From NCBI GenBank assembly GCA_017469925.1, contig JAFUFK010000013.1:372001-436000 (forward strand): a DNA stretch of 64,000 nucleotides, given 5' to 3'. Positions 9,732-17,655 of this stretch are shown here, one piece after another. This DNA is from Bacteroidaceae bacterium (GTDB lineage Bacteria > Bacteroidota > Bacteroidia > Bacteroidales > Bacteroidaceae). A program made the translations under genes and the position numbers. The notes under the pieces were generated by a model. It was not told the origin of the DNA and searched no databases. It saw only the letters and a program-made list of their open reading frames with translations. Numbering within the stretch: position 1 is the first letter of the stretch; each line of letters starts with the position of its first letter.

Positions 9732-9757
9732 CCGCAATTATGCGGCCTGTTTTTTAT
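9732..9757 (+). terminator. Hairpin with T-run in the leader of the TonB receptor
   Basis: CCGCA (9732-9736), a loop of four and TGCGG (9741-9745) form a short perfect stem followed by TGTTTTTT. It looks like a weak intrinsic terminator, but it stands between the promoter and the start codon at 9772, so it may attenuate transcription of the receptor gene. The stem is only five pairs, so this is tentative. Confidence 0.4.
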
Positions 9758-9771
9758 TCACTTAATTAATT

Positions 9772-11811
9772 ATGTTCAACAAACAAATCCACGACAATGG
9801 TGTCGTCACCTGGAAGCAGTACTCACACAAGGGGTACAGCGCTTTTGCCAGCATGGGACGCCTGATTCGAATCGGAGTTCTGTCGGTTAGCACACTGGCT
9901 ACTGTAACTCCCGTCGAAGCAGAGACCTCTCGCATGATGAGCAAAGAGACAGAAGGTGAGGAACGGACGCTCGAAGAGGTCTCCGTCACAGGCACCATGG
10001 CGCCACTGACACAACTGCAGTCGGCGCGAATCGTAAGTGTACTTACCCGCGAGGATATCCAACAAGCGGGGGTGCAGAGTGTTAATGACCTCTTGAAATT
10101 AGCCTCAGGCGTTGATGTCCGCCAGCGCGGAGGCTTTGGTATTCAGACGGACATCAGTATCGATGGCGGTACCTTTGACCAAATTACCCTCCTGCTCAAT
10201 GGTACGAACATCTCAAACCCTCACACTGGGCACCTTGCTGCCGACCTTCCCATAAGCATTGCCGACATCGAGCGTATCGAAATACTCTCGGGAGCTTCGA
10301 GTCGCGTCTATGGTGGTTTGGCCTTTGGCGGGTGCATCAACATCGTGACGCGCAAGGAGGCCCTGAACGCCATCGAGGCGGGTGCTGAAGGTGGAATGTA
10401 CGCTACCATCCAGGGCGATGCCCGATTGAGCCTGCAACACCATCGAGTTGGTAATAGACTGAGCGTGGGTGGTGGCCGCACGGATGGAGGAACCGACAAC
10501 AGCGAATGGCGTAAGGCGCAAATCTTCTACCAAGGCGACTACGGCCACGACCAGTTCGACCTGCAATGGCAGTTCGGGTTCTCAAAAAAGAACTATGGCG
10601 CCAACACCTTCTACTCAGCCGCCTACCCTAACCAATACGAACGTAACGAACGTTACCTAATGAGTGTGGGCGGGGAGACGAAGGGGAAGTTCCACTTTAC
10701 CCCACAACTTTGGTGGAACCGCACTTACGACAACTTTGAACTCGTACATGGCGAACGCTTTGGAGAGAATTTCCATCAGGTCGATGTCTATGGCCTGCGG
10801 TTGGGTGGTCACTTCAATTGGTGGGGTGGCAAGACGGCCTTCGGCACCGAGATTCGTAACGAGGGCATTCTAAGTACCAATCTGGGCAAGCCGATGGACG
10901 AGGAAAAGTTCGTCGCAGTGCATGGCGAGGAAGGCATCTCGTATGACCATCGCGACAATCGTACCAATGTCTCCTACAACATCGAGCACAATATCCTACT
11001 CAATCACTGGACCATTTCGGCAGGTGTCATCGCTAACATGAACACCTCGGTTGACCACCGTTTCCGTTTCTACCCTGGCGCCGACATCGCTTATCGCCCC
11101 AATACAAACTGGAAGGTCTTTCTCTCCTACAGCCGAGGTTTCCGCCTACCCTCCTTTACAGACCTCTACTACAAGTCTCCCACCCTCAACGGCAATACAA
11201 CCCTTCGCCCAGAGGTGAACAACTCCATGCAGGTGGGTGCACAATACCATCGCCGAGGCATTACGACCTCCCTCCGAGGTTTCTACCATCGTGGAGAGGA
11301 TATGATAGACTGGGTCATGTATTCACCCGAAGACATCTACCACTCTACCTCTTTCGACCTCGACAATATGGGCCTCCAGGCGGAAGCAAAATTAGATTTC
11401 GCCCAGCTCTTCAATAAACCAATCTTTATTCGCTCATTCTCTGTTGGTTACACTTACATACATCAGCATCGGCGCGACAAGATTGACATCTACAAAAGCA
11501 ACTATGCCTTGGAGTATCTTCGTCACAAACTGACGGCATCGCTCAACCATCGTATCGTGTCGCGATTGTCTGCCACATGGAGTCTTCGTTGGCAAGAACG
11601 CATGGGGTCATACATCAACTATACGACGGGCCAGCTCGTATCGTACAGTCCCTATGCCACGCTCGACCTGAAACTCCAATGGACCGACCGCCACTGGCTT
11701 GCCTACGTCCAAGGCACCAACATTACGAACCGTAAGTATTACGACTTGGGTAACGTACGCCAGCCCGGCATCTGGGTGCTTGCCGGAGCGCGATTCAACA
11801 TCAACTGGTAA
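9772..11811 (+). CDS. TonB-dependent outer-membrane receptor
   Basis: Outer-membrane transporter of 679 residues. An unusual N-terminal extension of about 50 residues (with YSAFASMGRLIRIGVLSV) precedes the mature part; this resembles the long signal sequences of some Bacteroidetes receptors. TLEEVSVTG is a TonB-box-like start, followed by the plug (about residues 70-190, with ASRVYGGLAFGGCINIVTRK) and a beta-barrel ending in the aromatic W typical of outer-membrane proteins. The length suits BtuB/CirA-type receptors for vitamin B12, haem or siderophores rather than SusC, and there is no SusD partner. The substrate cannot be named. It is divergent from the PL11 gene. Confidence 0.88.
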   Translation: MFNKQIHDNGVVTWKQYSHKGYSAFASMGRLIRIGVLSVSTLATVTPVEAETSRMMSKETEGEERTLEEVSVTGTMAPLTQLQSARIVSVLTREDIQQAGVQSVNDLLKLASGVDVRQRGGFGIQTDISIDGGTFDQITLLLNGTNISNPHTGHLAADLPISIADIERIEILSGASSRVYGGLAFGGCINIVTRKEALNAIEAGAEGGMYATIQGDARLSLQHHRVGNRLSVGGGRTDGGTDNSEWRKAQIFYQGDYGHDQFDLQWQFGFSKKNYGANTFYSAAYPNQYERNERYLMSVGGETKGKFHFTPQLWWNRTYDNFELVHGERFGENFHQVDVYGLRLGGHFNWWGGKTAFGTEIRNEGILSTNLGKPMDEEKFVAVHGEEGISYDHRDNRTNVSYNIEHNILLNHWTISAGVIANMNTSVDHRFRFYPGADIAYRPNTNWKVFLSYSRGFRLPSFTDLYYKSPTLNGNTTLRPEVNNSMQVGAQYHRRGITTSLRGFYHRGEDMIDWVMYSPEDIYHSTSFDLDNMGLQAEAKLDFAQLFNKPIFIRSFSVGYTYIHQHRRDKIDIYKSNYALEYLRHKLTASLNHRIVSRLSATWSLRWQERMGSYINYTTGQLVSYSPYATLDLKLQWTDRHWLAYVQGTNITNRKYYDLGNVRQPGIWVLAGARFNINW

Positions 11812-11831
11812 CTCGCACGAGAGAGAGACCA

Positions 11832-12524
11832 TCACGCCTTTGCCAGCGTCAGGATACTGAAGACGACATCAGGATTCTGACGCTGGATGGCTTTTGCACA
11901 AGACGTGAGTGTGGCGCCGGTGGTCAGGACATCGTCAACGAGCAAGACATGATGGTAAGGCAGATTGGGCATTGCGCTGAAGACATCTTCGACATTGACG
12001 ATACGTTCGGAAGCAGACCGGTTAGTCTGGGTTGGGTTGTTACGGATGCGGCGGACACAATTCTCTACGACAGGAAGCGTGCTTACTTCCGAAATTCCTT
12101 TGGCCAGCATAAGGCTCTGGTTATAGCCTCTTTGCAAGCGACGAAGCCAATGAAGTGGAACGGGCACGATACAGTCCACGCCCTCAAAGAATCTCCGTCT
12201 TTTCAGGTCTTTTGCCATCTGTCGGCCAAACCATCGGGCCAGGTCGGGACGATGATTGTACTTCAACTGCATGAGTAGGCGGTGCGAAGGACTGCCGTGA
12301 CGATAAGACAGATAGCTATGCGCACGTTCGACGGGAATCTTACCCCAGAAAAGGCGGTTCTCTTGATTATCTCGGAAGTCAGTCATCGGCAAATAGGGCA
12401 AGGCCACGAGACAAGCCGAACACAGCACCTGTTCGGAGGTTGAAAGGGCACAACCGCAGACGGCACATCGGCGCGGAAGCAGGAAGTCGCGCAAATCGTA
12501 TATCCAAGTTTTGACGGAGGCCAT
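11832..12524 (-). CDS. ComF-family phosphoribosyltransferase-like protein
   Basis: Protein of 230 residues of the ComF/GntX family, linked to DNA uptake and recombination in other bacteria. An N-terminal zinc-binding knuckle is visible (CAVCGC, then CSAC), and a PRPP-binding loop LLVDDVLTTGATL lies near the C-terminus after NPTQT. The start is placed at the ATG at 12524 because the upstream 27 codons of the open frame overlap the glycosyltransferase gene and do not resemble the family. It is the last gene of the sugar operon, 7 bases after the glycosyltransferase stop. ComF is often placed in unrelated operons, so context says little. Confidence 0.88.
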   Translation of the reverse strand: MASVKTWIYDLRDFLLPRRCAVCGCALSTSEQVLCSACLVALPYLPMTDFRDNQENRLFWGKIPVERAHSYLSYRHGSPSHRLLMQLKYNHRPDLARWFGRQMAKDLKRRRFFEGVDCIVPVPLHWLRRLQRGYNQSLMLAKGISEVSTLPVVENCVRRIRNNPTQTNRSASERIVNVEDVFSAMPNLPYHHVLLVDDVLTTGATLTSCAKAIQRQNPDVVFSILTLAKA

Positions 12525-12531
12525 AACGTGT

Positions 12532-13410
12532 TTAGCATACAATATTGGCCAGTCGCCATGCCCCACGACCGCCGAGAGCCGTATAGTGCTGAAGCAGAGT
12601 ACCATAAAGGCGGATACACCACCCTATTGACCGACCGAGCAAGAGTGGCCGTGTCCCTTCACGTTCCAACATGCCATTAAGGATGCAACGGCGAAGATAC
12701 AGAGCCCTGTGTGCAGCCGCCGTGTTGAGTTGTCCTGCAACCACATCAAGTGTAAGATTACGTTCTTCGCGCCTTGAGGCCATGCTTGGCCCGGTAATAC
12801 TGTCGGGATGGATGTGGATGGTGTGGTAGGCACGTCTGTCGAGCCAAAGCATACGAGGACCAGCCAGCAGGGCCCGAACACCCAGTTCCCAGTCTTGCCA
12901 GACTGCCAATCGGGCATCCCACCCACCGATGGCGCGCAGGAAATCGGTACGGAAGAGCATCCCCTGCGTATTCAGTGTAGCAGAAAGTATCTGAGCCGAG
13001 ACCGACGAAGACTTTACGAAAGCACGCGTTCGCAGCCGTCCCTCCTGCTCCAGGCGTGTGGGGAAGGCGATGAGGTCGTAGTCTCCTGTGGCCCTGGGCA
13101 TGACTTCCTGGAGGAAGATGGCCGACAGTTCGTCGTCGCTATCGAAGAAATAGACCCACTCCGTCTGGCACTGGGCAAGGCCGTGATTACGCGCCTGACA
13201 GGCTCCTGGCCGAGCCTCCTCGAGCACACGGACAACCATCGGCGCATCCTCGGCAAAGGAGCGGCAAAGACTGAGCGAACCGTCCGTCGAACCATTATCG
13301 ACGAGCACTACCTCCAGGTCTTCGTAATCGACGCAGGCAATGGAGCGGAACAGGCGGGGCAAGTACTGCGCCCTGTTCAGGACGGGGATAATGATACTTA
13401 CCGAGGCCAT
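12532..13410 (-). CDS. Glycosyltransferase family 2
   Basis: Cytoplasmic GT-A glycosyltransferase of 292 residues transferring a sugar from a nucleotide donor to a surface glycan. Residues 1-110 hold [13 protein letters not shown], the nucleotide-binding VDNGSTDGS and the DSDDE metal-binding motif; ARPGACQARNHGL is also typical of GT2. The ATG at 13410 is preferred because MASVSIIIP is the classical GT2 beginning; the eight codons above it lie within the preceding gene. The two genes overlap by 13 bases, which suggests translational coupling. Donor and acceptor are unknown. Confidence 0.85.
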   Translation of the reverse strand: MASVSIIIPVLNRAQYLPRLFRSIACVDYEDLEVVLVDNGSTDGSLSLCRSFAEDAPMVVRVLEEARPGACQARNHGLAQCQTEWVYFFDSDDELSAIFLQEVMPRATGDYDLIAFPTRLEQEGRLRTRAFVKSSSVSAQILSATLNTQGMLFRTDFLRAIGGWDARLAVWQDWELGVRALLAGPRMLWLDRRAYHTIHIHPDSITGPSMASRREERNLTLDVVAGQLNTAAAHRALYLRRCILNGMLEREGTRPLLLGRSIGWCIRLYGTLLQHYTALGGRGAWRLANIVC

Positions 13411-14153
13411 TCGAGGATATATCTTGCACCCCATAGCATATTACGAAGTATGGGGAACGGGGTTGTACGCTTCCTGACCATCAGCCCAAGCGACTCGCGC
13501 ACCGACTTGTATAGTGCATAAGGGAAGCCTCGCGTATAGCAGAAGACAGCCCCTTTGGAGCGTTGTAGAAGGGGCGATTGCCACTGAGTGCCCGTGGTGT
13601 CGGGCTCGGTTTGGCAGATGGGCAATGGCGCATAATGAATCCTGAGTCCCAAACGCCGTGCATCGCACAGGAAGACCGCCTCCTCGCCCGCATTTAGCGC
13701 TTCGGAACCCAAGCCGAAGCGTTCGTCGAAGCGCAGCGAACCCAAGGCGGCCCTACGCAGGGTAATCTCCCAGGATGAAACGAACCGAGGCGGATACTCT
13801 TTCCTGGGGCCGATGGCCTTGAAGTGGACGATGTCGTATTCGGGATGCTGGCGATAGACGGAAAGGATATTGTCGAAGTACGAGTTGGTCCATCGCTCGT
13901 CGTCATCACAAATCTTCAGTATGTCGCCCTCGGCATGGGCCAAGGCATGATTGCGATTGCGCGAAAGCCCCCGACCTTCCAGCCACACTACTCGCACGTC
14001 GCTACGCCCCCGAAGCCAGTCGGGTACATCCGGACGCGGACCGGTATGCTGCCACGAGACAAGGTAACGCACATCACGACGAACGGGCAACAGGGCCTCA
14101 CGAATCCTGGCGATGCCTTCGTCGATGGTGCAAATCAGGAGCTCAAGCGTCAT
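13398..14153 (-). CDS. Glycosyltransferase family 2-like protein
   Basis: Protein of 251 residues with a GT-A-like N-terminal half. The usual first strand is represented by [11 protein letters not shown], the region [15 protein letters not shown] corresponds to the conserved arginine loop, and ICDDDERW is the DxD metal site. The later part has [11 protein letters not shown], as in GT2 enzymes that recognise an acceptor. Its start overlaps the end of the fusion gene by 4 bases (ATGA-type), so the genes are coupled. It probably adds a sugar, perhaps the amino sugar made by the upstream genes, to a surface glycan; the latter is inference. Confidence 0.78.
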   Translation of the reverse strand: MTLELLICTIDEGIARIREALLPVRRDVRYLVSWQHTGPRPDVPDWLRGRSDVRVVWLEGRGLSRNRNHALAHAEGDILKICDDDERWTNSYFDNILSVYRQHPEYDIVHFKAIGPRKEYPPRFVSSWEITLRRAALGSLRFDERFGLGSEALNAGEEAVFLCDARRLGLRIHYAPLPICQTEPDTTGTQWQSPLLQRSKGAVFCYTRGFPYALYKSVRESLGLMVRKRTTPFPILRNMLWGARYILEWPR

Positions 14154-16309
14154 AGTTCGACATTAAATTCGTTCAGGGCGCGCACGATGCGCTCCACCTG
14201 AGCATCGGTCAGCAACGGGCTGATGGGCAGGGAAAGAATCTCGCGATGGATGCGCTCCGTGATGGGGAAACGCAGGTCGTTCCACTCCCTGAAGGCCTCC
14301 TGCCTATGCGGCGGTATGGGATAGTGGATGAGCGTCTGTATGCCTCGTTCGCGCAGGTGCTGCTGCAACTTCTCCCTGGCCGGACAACGGACGGGATAGA
14401 CGTAGAAGACGTGCTCACGGATGTCCGCAGGCAAGGTGGGCAGGGTGATGAGCGGATTCTGCACCCCCTCGCTGTATTGGCGGGCAATGGCCCTGCGGCG
14501 GTCGTTGTCGGCATCGAGTCGGGGCAACTTGACGCTAAGCACGGCGGCCTGCAACTCATCGGTGCGGCTGTTCAGACCCTTATACCGATTGACGTACTTC
14601 TCCGCCGACCCATAGTTGCCCATCATACGGACAACCTCGGCCAGACGGTCGTCATCGGTAGTCACGCAACCGGCATCGCCCAACGCCCCGATGTTCTTAC
14701 CCGGATAGAAACTGAAGCCCGCAGCATCGCCCAGATGGCCCGCGCGACGCCCGCGATACAGGGCACCGTGGGCCTGAGCCGCGTCCTCCACCACCTTCAG
14801 CCCGTGCTCGCGGGCAAAGGTCCCTATCCGTTCCATGTCACACACCTGGCCATACAGATGGACCGGCATGATGGCGCGAGTGCGCTCCGTCACGAGTTGC
14901 GGCAGTCGGTCGGGGTCGATAAGATAATCCTGCATCGAGGGCTCGCACAGGACAGGCGTCAGACCCGCCTCGCGGATAGCCAGGATGCTGGCAATGAAGG
15001 TGTTGGCCGGGACGACCACCTCGTCGCCCTCCTGCCAGCCCAGCAGTTCCTTGTAAGCCCTCAGGACGAGCACGAGGGCCTCCATGCCATTGCCCACAAG
15101 CACGCAATGGCGCGTGCCGCAATACCGGGCAAACTCCGCCTCAAAACGGCGATTAGCCTCGCCCTGCAAGTACCATCCGCTCCGCATCACCGCCTCCATG
15201 GCCTGGGTCAGCCGAGGCTCGAAGCTATCGTTGATGGCCTTCAGATGGAGGAACCTTACAAGTCCCTCGTCGCCCTCCGCCTCGCCATTCGCCATGCGGT
15301 CGATGGCCTCACTGGCCAAGTCCACCTCGTAACAGTCATAGCAGACGGCGCGCCCGCCGAACCCCTCCTTCTGGAAGATAAGTCCCGTATTCAGCCAATG
15401 GCCCTCCCGTTCGGTCGAGATGCCAAAGTCCAGGAACTCCATCTGCTTATACCGCTCCGTGATGAGGTGGCGGAAGAGCAGGTCCAGCGCTCCGAACTGG
15501 CGTCCCTCGTCGTCGGCAGCAATGTACTGGACATGAGCCACCTGGGCACACACAAACACCACGCAGCCCGCCGTCGTACGCTCCTCGTGCTTGACCAGGA
15601 AGACCTTTATCTCGCGCGGGAACCGCTGCATCAGCAGCCCAATCTCCTCCTCGCTATGCACGGGGCGCACGCCATGGTGGGTCATGAGCACGTCGGTCAG
15701 CAGCTGCCAGAACGTGTGCAGCCCCTCCCGGTCGCTCTCCACGAGGCGTTCGATGTAGAAGTTATTGTCCAGCGCCTTCTTGGCCTGCCGCTGGCGCAGG
15801 GTGCGCATGCGCAGTTGGTTGCGCAAGGCCACTACGGAACTCACCGCCCGCGACCGCAGCCTGGCCCCGGCCCGGAAGAGTGCATACAAGTCCTCACCCG
15901 CCGGCAGCGCACTATATATATAAGGTATAGGCTTATAGACGAGCGTGCTGGCCTGCAGCATGTCGCGATAGTACTGCATCACCTGCTGCATGATGCCCAG
16001 CACCTCCTGCTGCGTAATCTCCGCCTCCATCACCAGGCCGCCATACGTCAGCCCGCCGTGCGAGCAGACCGTCCGCTCCCGCTCCACGAAGTTGGCCGGG
16101 AACACCGCCTTCAGTCCGTCCAGCCCCTCCGGGGCCTGCGTTTCACCACTATTGACATCACCTTCGTAGATGAGCAGCGAGCAGTCGAAAAACCGGTCGG
16201 CATGATAGTCCATAAAGTCGCGCAGGAACAGGAACGTCCCGTTCTTCGACTGACGGACAAAACCGTCCCACGCCTCCCGGTAATTCACCGAATACGGGAC
16301 AACAATCAT
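14150..16309 (-). CDS. Fusion: FemAB/GNAT-like acyltransferase + DegT/DnrJ/EryC1 sugar aminotransferase
   Basis: Fusion protein of 719 residues. About residues 1-330 are FemAB/GNAT-like (an aminoacyl- or acyltransferase fold, with [10 protein letters not shown] and the C-terminal half ending in [18 protein letters not shown]). About residues 350-719 are a complete PLP-dependent sugar aminotransferase: [49 protein letters not shown] with the Schiff-base Lys538, and [13 protein letters not shown]. The upstream neighbour is FdtA-like. In the FdtA/FdtB/FdtC pathway a ketoisomerase, an aminotransferase and an acyltransferase make dTDP-Fuc3NAc, so this protein could do the second and third steps. 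The acyl donor and exact sugar are unknown. The gene is clearly G+C-richer than the window average. Confidence 0.85.
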   Translation of the reverse strand: MIVVPYSVNYREAWDGFVRQSKNGTFLFLRDFMDYHADRFFDCSLLIYEGDVNSGETQAPEGLDGLKAVFPANFVERERTVCSHGGLTYGGLVMEAEITQQEVLGIMQQVMQYYRDMLQASTLVYKPIPYIYSALPAGEDLYALFRAGARLRSRAVSSVVALRNQLRMRTLRQRQAKKALDNNFYIERLVESDREGLHTFWQLLTDVLMTHHGVRPVHSEEEIGLLMQRFPREIKVFLVKHEERTTAGCVVFVCAQVAHVQYIAADDEGRQFGALDLLFRHLITERYKQMEFLDFGISTEREGHWLNTGLIFQKEGFGGRAVCYDCYEVDLASEAIDRMANGEAEGDEGLVRFLHLKAINDSFEPRLTQAMEAVMRSGWYLQGEANRRFEAEFARYCGTRHCVLVGNGMEALVLVLRAYKELLGWQEGDEVVVPANTFIASILAIREAGLTPVLCEPSMQDYLIDPDRLPQLVTERTRAIMPVHLYGQVCDMERIGTFAREHGLKVVEDAAQAHGALYRGRRAGHLGDAAGFSFYPGKNIGALGDAGCVTTDDDRLAEVVRMMGNYGSAEKYVNRYKGLNSRTDELQAAVLSVKLPRLDADNDRRRAIARQYSEGVQNPLITLPTLPADIREHVFYVYPVRCPAREKLQQHLRERGIQTLIHYPIPPHRQEAFREWNDLRFPITERIHREILSLPISPLLTDAQVERIVRALNEFNVEL

Positions 16310-16707
16310 GCGTGCCTCCTTTCTCCGACGAACTCCTCGTAGTCGTGGACGTAGCCCTCGGGGTCATACGGATGCGATGCCATCACCACCAGCACGGTAC
16401 CCGGGTCGAAGTCCTTCAGCTCGCACCATACACCAGCCCTCACAAGTAGGCCCTTCTCGGGCGAATCCATGCGCACCTCGCGGCGCTCGCAGCCGTCGTC
16501 GAGCAACATCGTAAAGGCCCCCCGTACGGCCACCACCACCTCCGAGCACGTCCAGTGGGCATGACCGCCACGCTGGGCCTCCTGCGGGATGTCATAAATC
16601 CAGAACACACGCCTTACGTCGAACGGAATCGTCCGCCCCGCCTCGGCAAAGGCCAGCGCGCCCCGTTCGTCACGGACCGCAGGAATGGGAATAATCAACC
16701 GATTCAT
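16306..16707 (-). CDS. FdtA-like dTDP-4-oxo-6-deoxy-hexose 3,4-ketoisomerase (WxcM-like cupin)
   Basis: Cupin-fold protein of 133 residues. It begins with the motif [17 protein letters not shown] and contains the pair [10 protein letters not shown] and [21 protein letters not shown], as in FdtA/WxcM C-terminal domains, including the histidines used for isomerising a dTDP-4-oxo-6-deoxyhexose to the 3-oxo sugar. The product would be aminated by the downstream DegT domain. The two genes overlap by 4 bases. A -7 element sits 4 bases before the start codon, so the mRNA is nearly or completely leaderless. It is the first gene of the five-gene operon. Confidence 0.82.
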   Translation of the reverse strand: MNRLIIPIPAVRDERGALAFAEAGRTIPFDVRRVFWIYDIPQEAQRGGHAHWTCSEVVVAVRGAFTMLLDDGCERREVRMDSPEKGLLVRAGVWCELKDFDPGTVLVVMASHPYDPEGYVHDYEEFVGERRHA

Positions 16708-16711
16708 GTCG

Positions 16712-16719
16712 CAAAGTTA
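16712..16719 (-). promoter_or_regulatory. Bacteroidetes -7 element of the sugar operon, start-codon proximal
   Basis: On the minus strand this is TAACTTTG, and the ATG of the ketoisomerase gene comes only four bases later. Transcription would begin at or just beside the start codon, so no ribosome binding site can be present. Confidence 0.6.
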
Positions 16720-16784
16720 AGAAATAAATACGAGAAAAACGTAAAAAACTTTACGAAAAGTTTGGCGGGTTCGGGGAAATGTAC

Positions 16785-16792
16785 TACCTTTG
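16785..16792 (+). promoter_or_regulatory. Promoter of the tRNA-Ser/tRNA-Glu pair
   Basis: TACCTTTG matches the TAnnTTTG consensus and is preceded, with a 20-base spacer, by TTTG at 16761-16764. It is one of the best promoters in the window and lies about 55 bases upstream of the mature tRNA-Ser. Confidence 0.75.
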
Positions 16793-16845
16793 CATCGCAT
16801 TTGAGCAAAAGACCCTCGAAGAAGCGCATCCGAGGATGCAATGAA

Positions 16846-16932
16846 GGAAGTTTGGGTGAGTGGCTGAAACCACCAGTTTGCTAAACTGACGTGCGGGTTA
16901 CCGTACCGGGGGTTCGAATCCCCCAGCTTCCG
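16846..16932 (+). tRNA. tRNA-Ser (anticodon GCT)
   Basis: Class II tRNA of 87 bases with a long variable arm. The acceptor arms GGAAGTT and AGCTTCC pair over seven positions, the T-arm is GGGGG-TTCGAAT-CCCCC, and the anticodon GCT is at 16880-16882. The discriminator is G and CCA is not encoded. Confidence 0.93.
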
Positions 16933-16965
16933 CAAGGGGCGCGTAAAAGACTCAGGTGCACATCT

Positions 16966-17040
16966 GGCGCTTTCGTCTAGCGGCTAGGACACATGCCTCT
17001 CACGCATGGAACACGGGTTCGATTCCCGTAGGCGCTACCA
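16966..17040 (+). tRNA. tRNA-Glu (anticodon CTC)
   Basis: Acceptor arms GGCGCTT and AGGCGCT pair over seven positions with two G-U wobbles. The anticodon stem CATGC/GCATG encloses CTCTCAC, so the anticodon is CTC. The T-arm is CGGG-TTCGATT-CCCG. CCA is encoded at 17038-17040, unlike in the neighbouring tRNA-Ser. Confidence 0.93.
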
Positions 17041-17059
17041 GAGAGATAGAAAATGAAGG

Positions 17060-17088
17060 GAGAGTCGGTTTACGGCTCTCTCTTTTTT
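17060..17088 (+). terminator. Intrinsic terminator after tRNA-Glu
   Basis: GAGAGTCG and CGGCTCTC form an eight-pair stem (one wobble) with a five-base loop, followed by TCTTTTTT. It closes the tRNA transcript. Confidence 0.85.
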
Positions 17089-17141
17089 GTTACCTAACTA
17101 TTGGGCGTCTTACCCATAGGGACCATTTGAGGCCCCATCTC

Positions 17142-17192
17142 AAAACGATGCTGCAACCACGGCACTGTGTGAGGTGGTTGCAGCATTACGTT
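17142..17192. repeat. Long inverted repeat without a T-run
   Basis: ATGCTGCAACCAC (17148-17160) and GTGGTTGCAGCAT (17174-17186) are perfect complements over 13 bases. The flanks AAACG and CGTTT add five more pairs after a two-base bulge. No poly-T follows on either strand, so it is not a typical terminator. It sits between the tRNA cluster and the AT-richer accessory stretch. Confidence 0.75.
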
Positions 17193-17235
17193 TAAAGAGT
17201 AGCAAATAAAGCCCTACGCGAATTATCGAACCTCG

Positions 17236-17643
17236 TCAATTCATCCTTGTATAGGTCACAGGGTCATATTCCTCGTATCCTTCTTCCCAACAATTCACAT
17301 AAAGTTTTTCCTTATTCACGGTTATCACTTTTAGGTAAAATATATACCCATAGCTACCATCATCTAAGTCTATATAGGTACACGTGAGAGTGTTTGTCTT
17401 TGTATCAAACTTATTGATGATGTACTTTTCCCCCACACTACCATCCTCAAGCCTGTAATACAGGTTTTTATCCGTAATCTCCATATATGGCATCCATTCA
17501 GTCTGGTCGCATTTCCAATAACCTTTTATTTGTGAAAAAACATCAGTTGTTTCACCTTCTTCGTCATCACTACAGGACACGAATACCATACCACTCACTA
17601 CGAGGACCAACAAGAGGCCCACCAAATAAAATACTTTTTTCAT
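17236..17643 (-). CDS. Small lipoprotein, lipocalin-like
   Basis: Protein of 135 residues with a lipoprotein signal (hydrophobic stretch, then VSCSDDEE). The remainder is beta-rich, with IKGYWKCDQTEW at the beginning of the mature domain, as in the small lipocalin-like lipoproteins common in Bacteroidales. No catalytic motif is visible and no function is assigned. It lies 12 bases downstream of the BIG2/LRR gene on the same strand, so the two are probably cotranscribed, and both belong to an AT-richer segment than the rest of the window. Confidence 0.7.
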   Translation of the reverse strand: MKKVFYLVGLLLVLVVSGMVFVSCSDDEEGETTDVFSQIKGYWKCDQTEWMPYMEITDKNLYYRLEDGSVGEKYIINKFDTKTNTLTCTYIDLDDGSYGYIFYLKVITVNKEKLYVNCWEEGYEEYDPVTYTRMN

Positions 17644-17655
17644 TTGGTTTTCCGA

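Noticed and set aside
9601-9771. Cobalamin riboswitch before the TonB receptor
   Set aside because: The 170-base gap also holds the divergent PL11 promoter, the predicted leader is only about 50 bases, and no B12 box was seen.
14246-16342. A 698-codon open frame on the plus strand opposite the fusion gene
   Set aside because: It mirrors a G+C-rich minus-strand gene with complete aminotransferase motifs; the plus-strand translation has no recognisable domain and starts inside the neighbouring gene.
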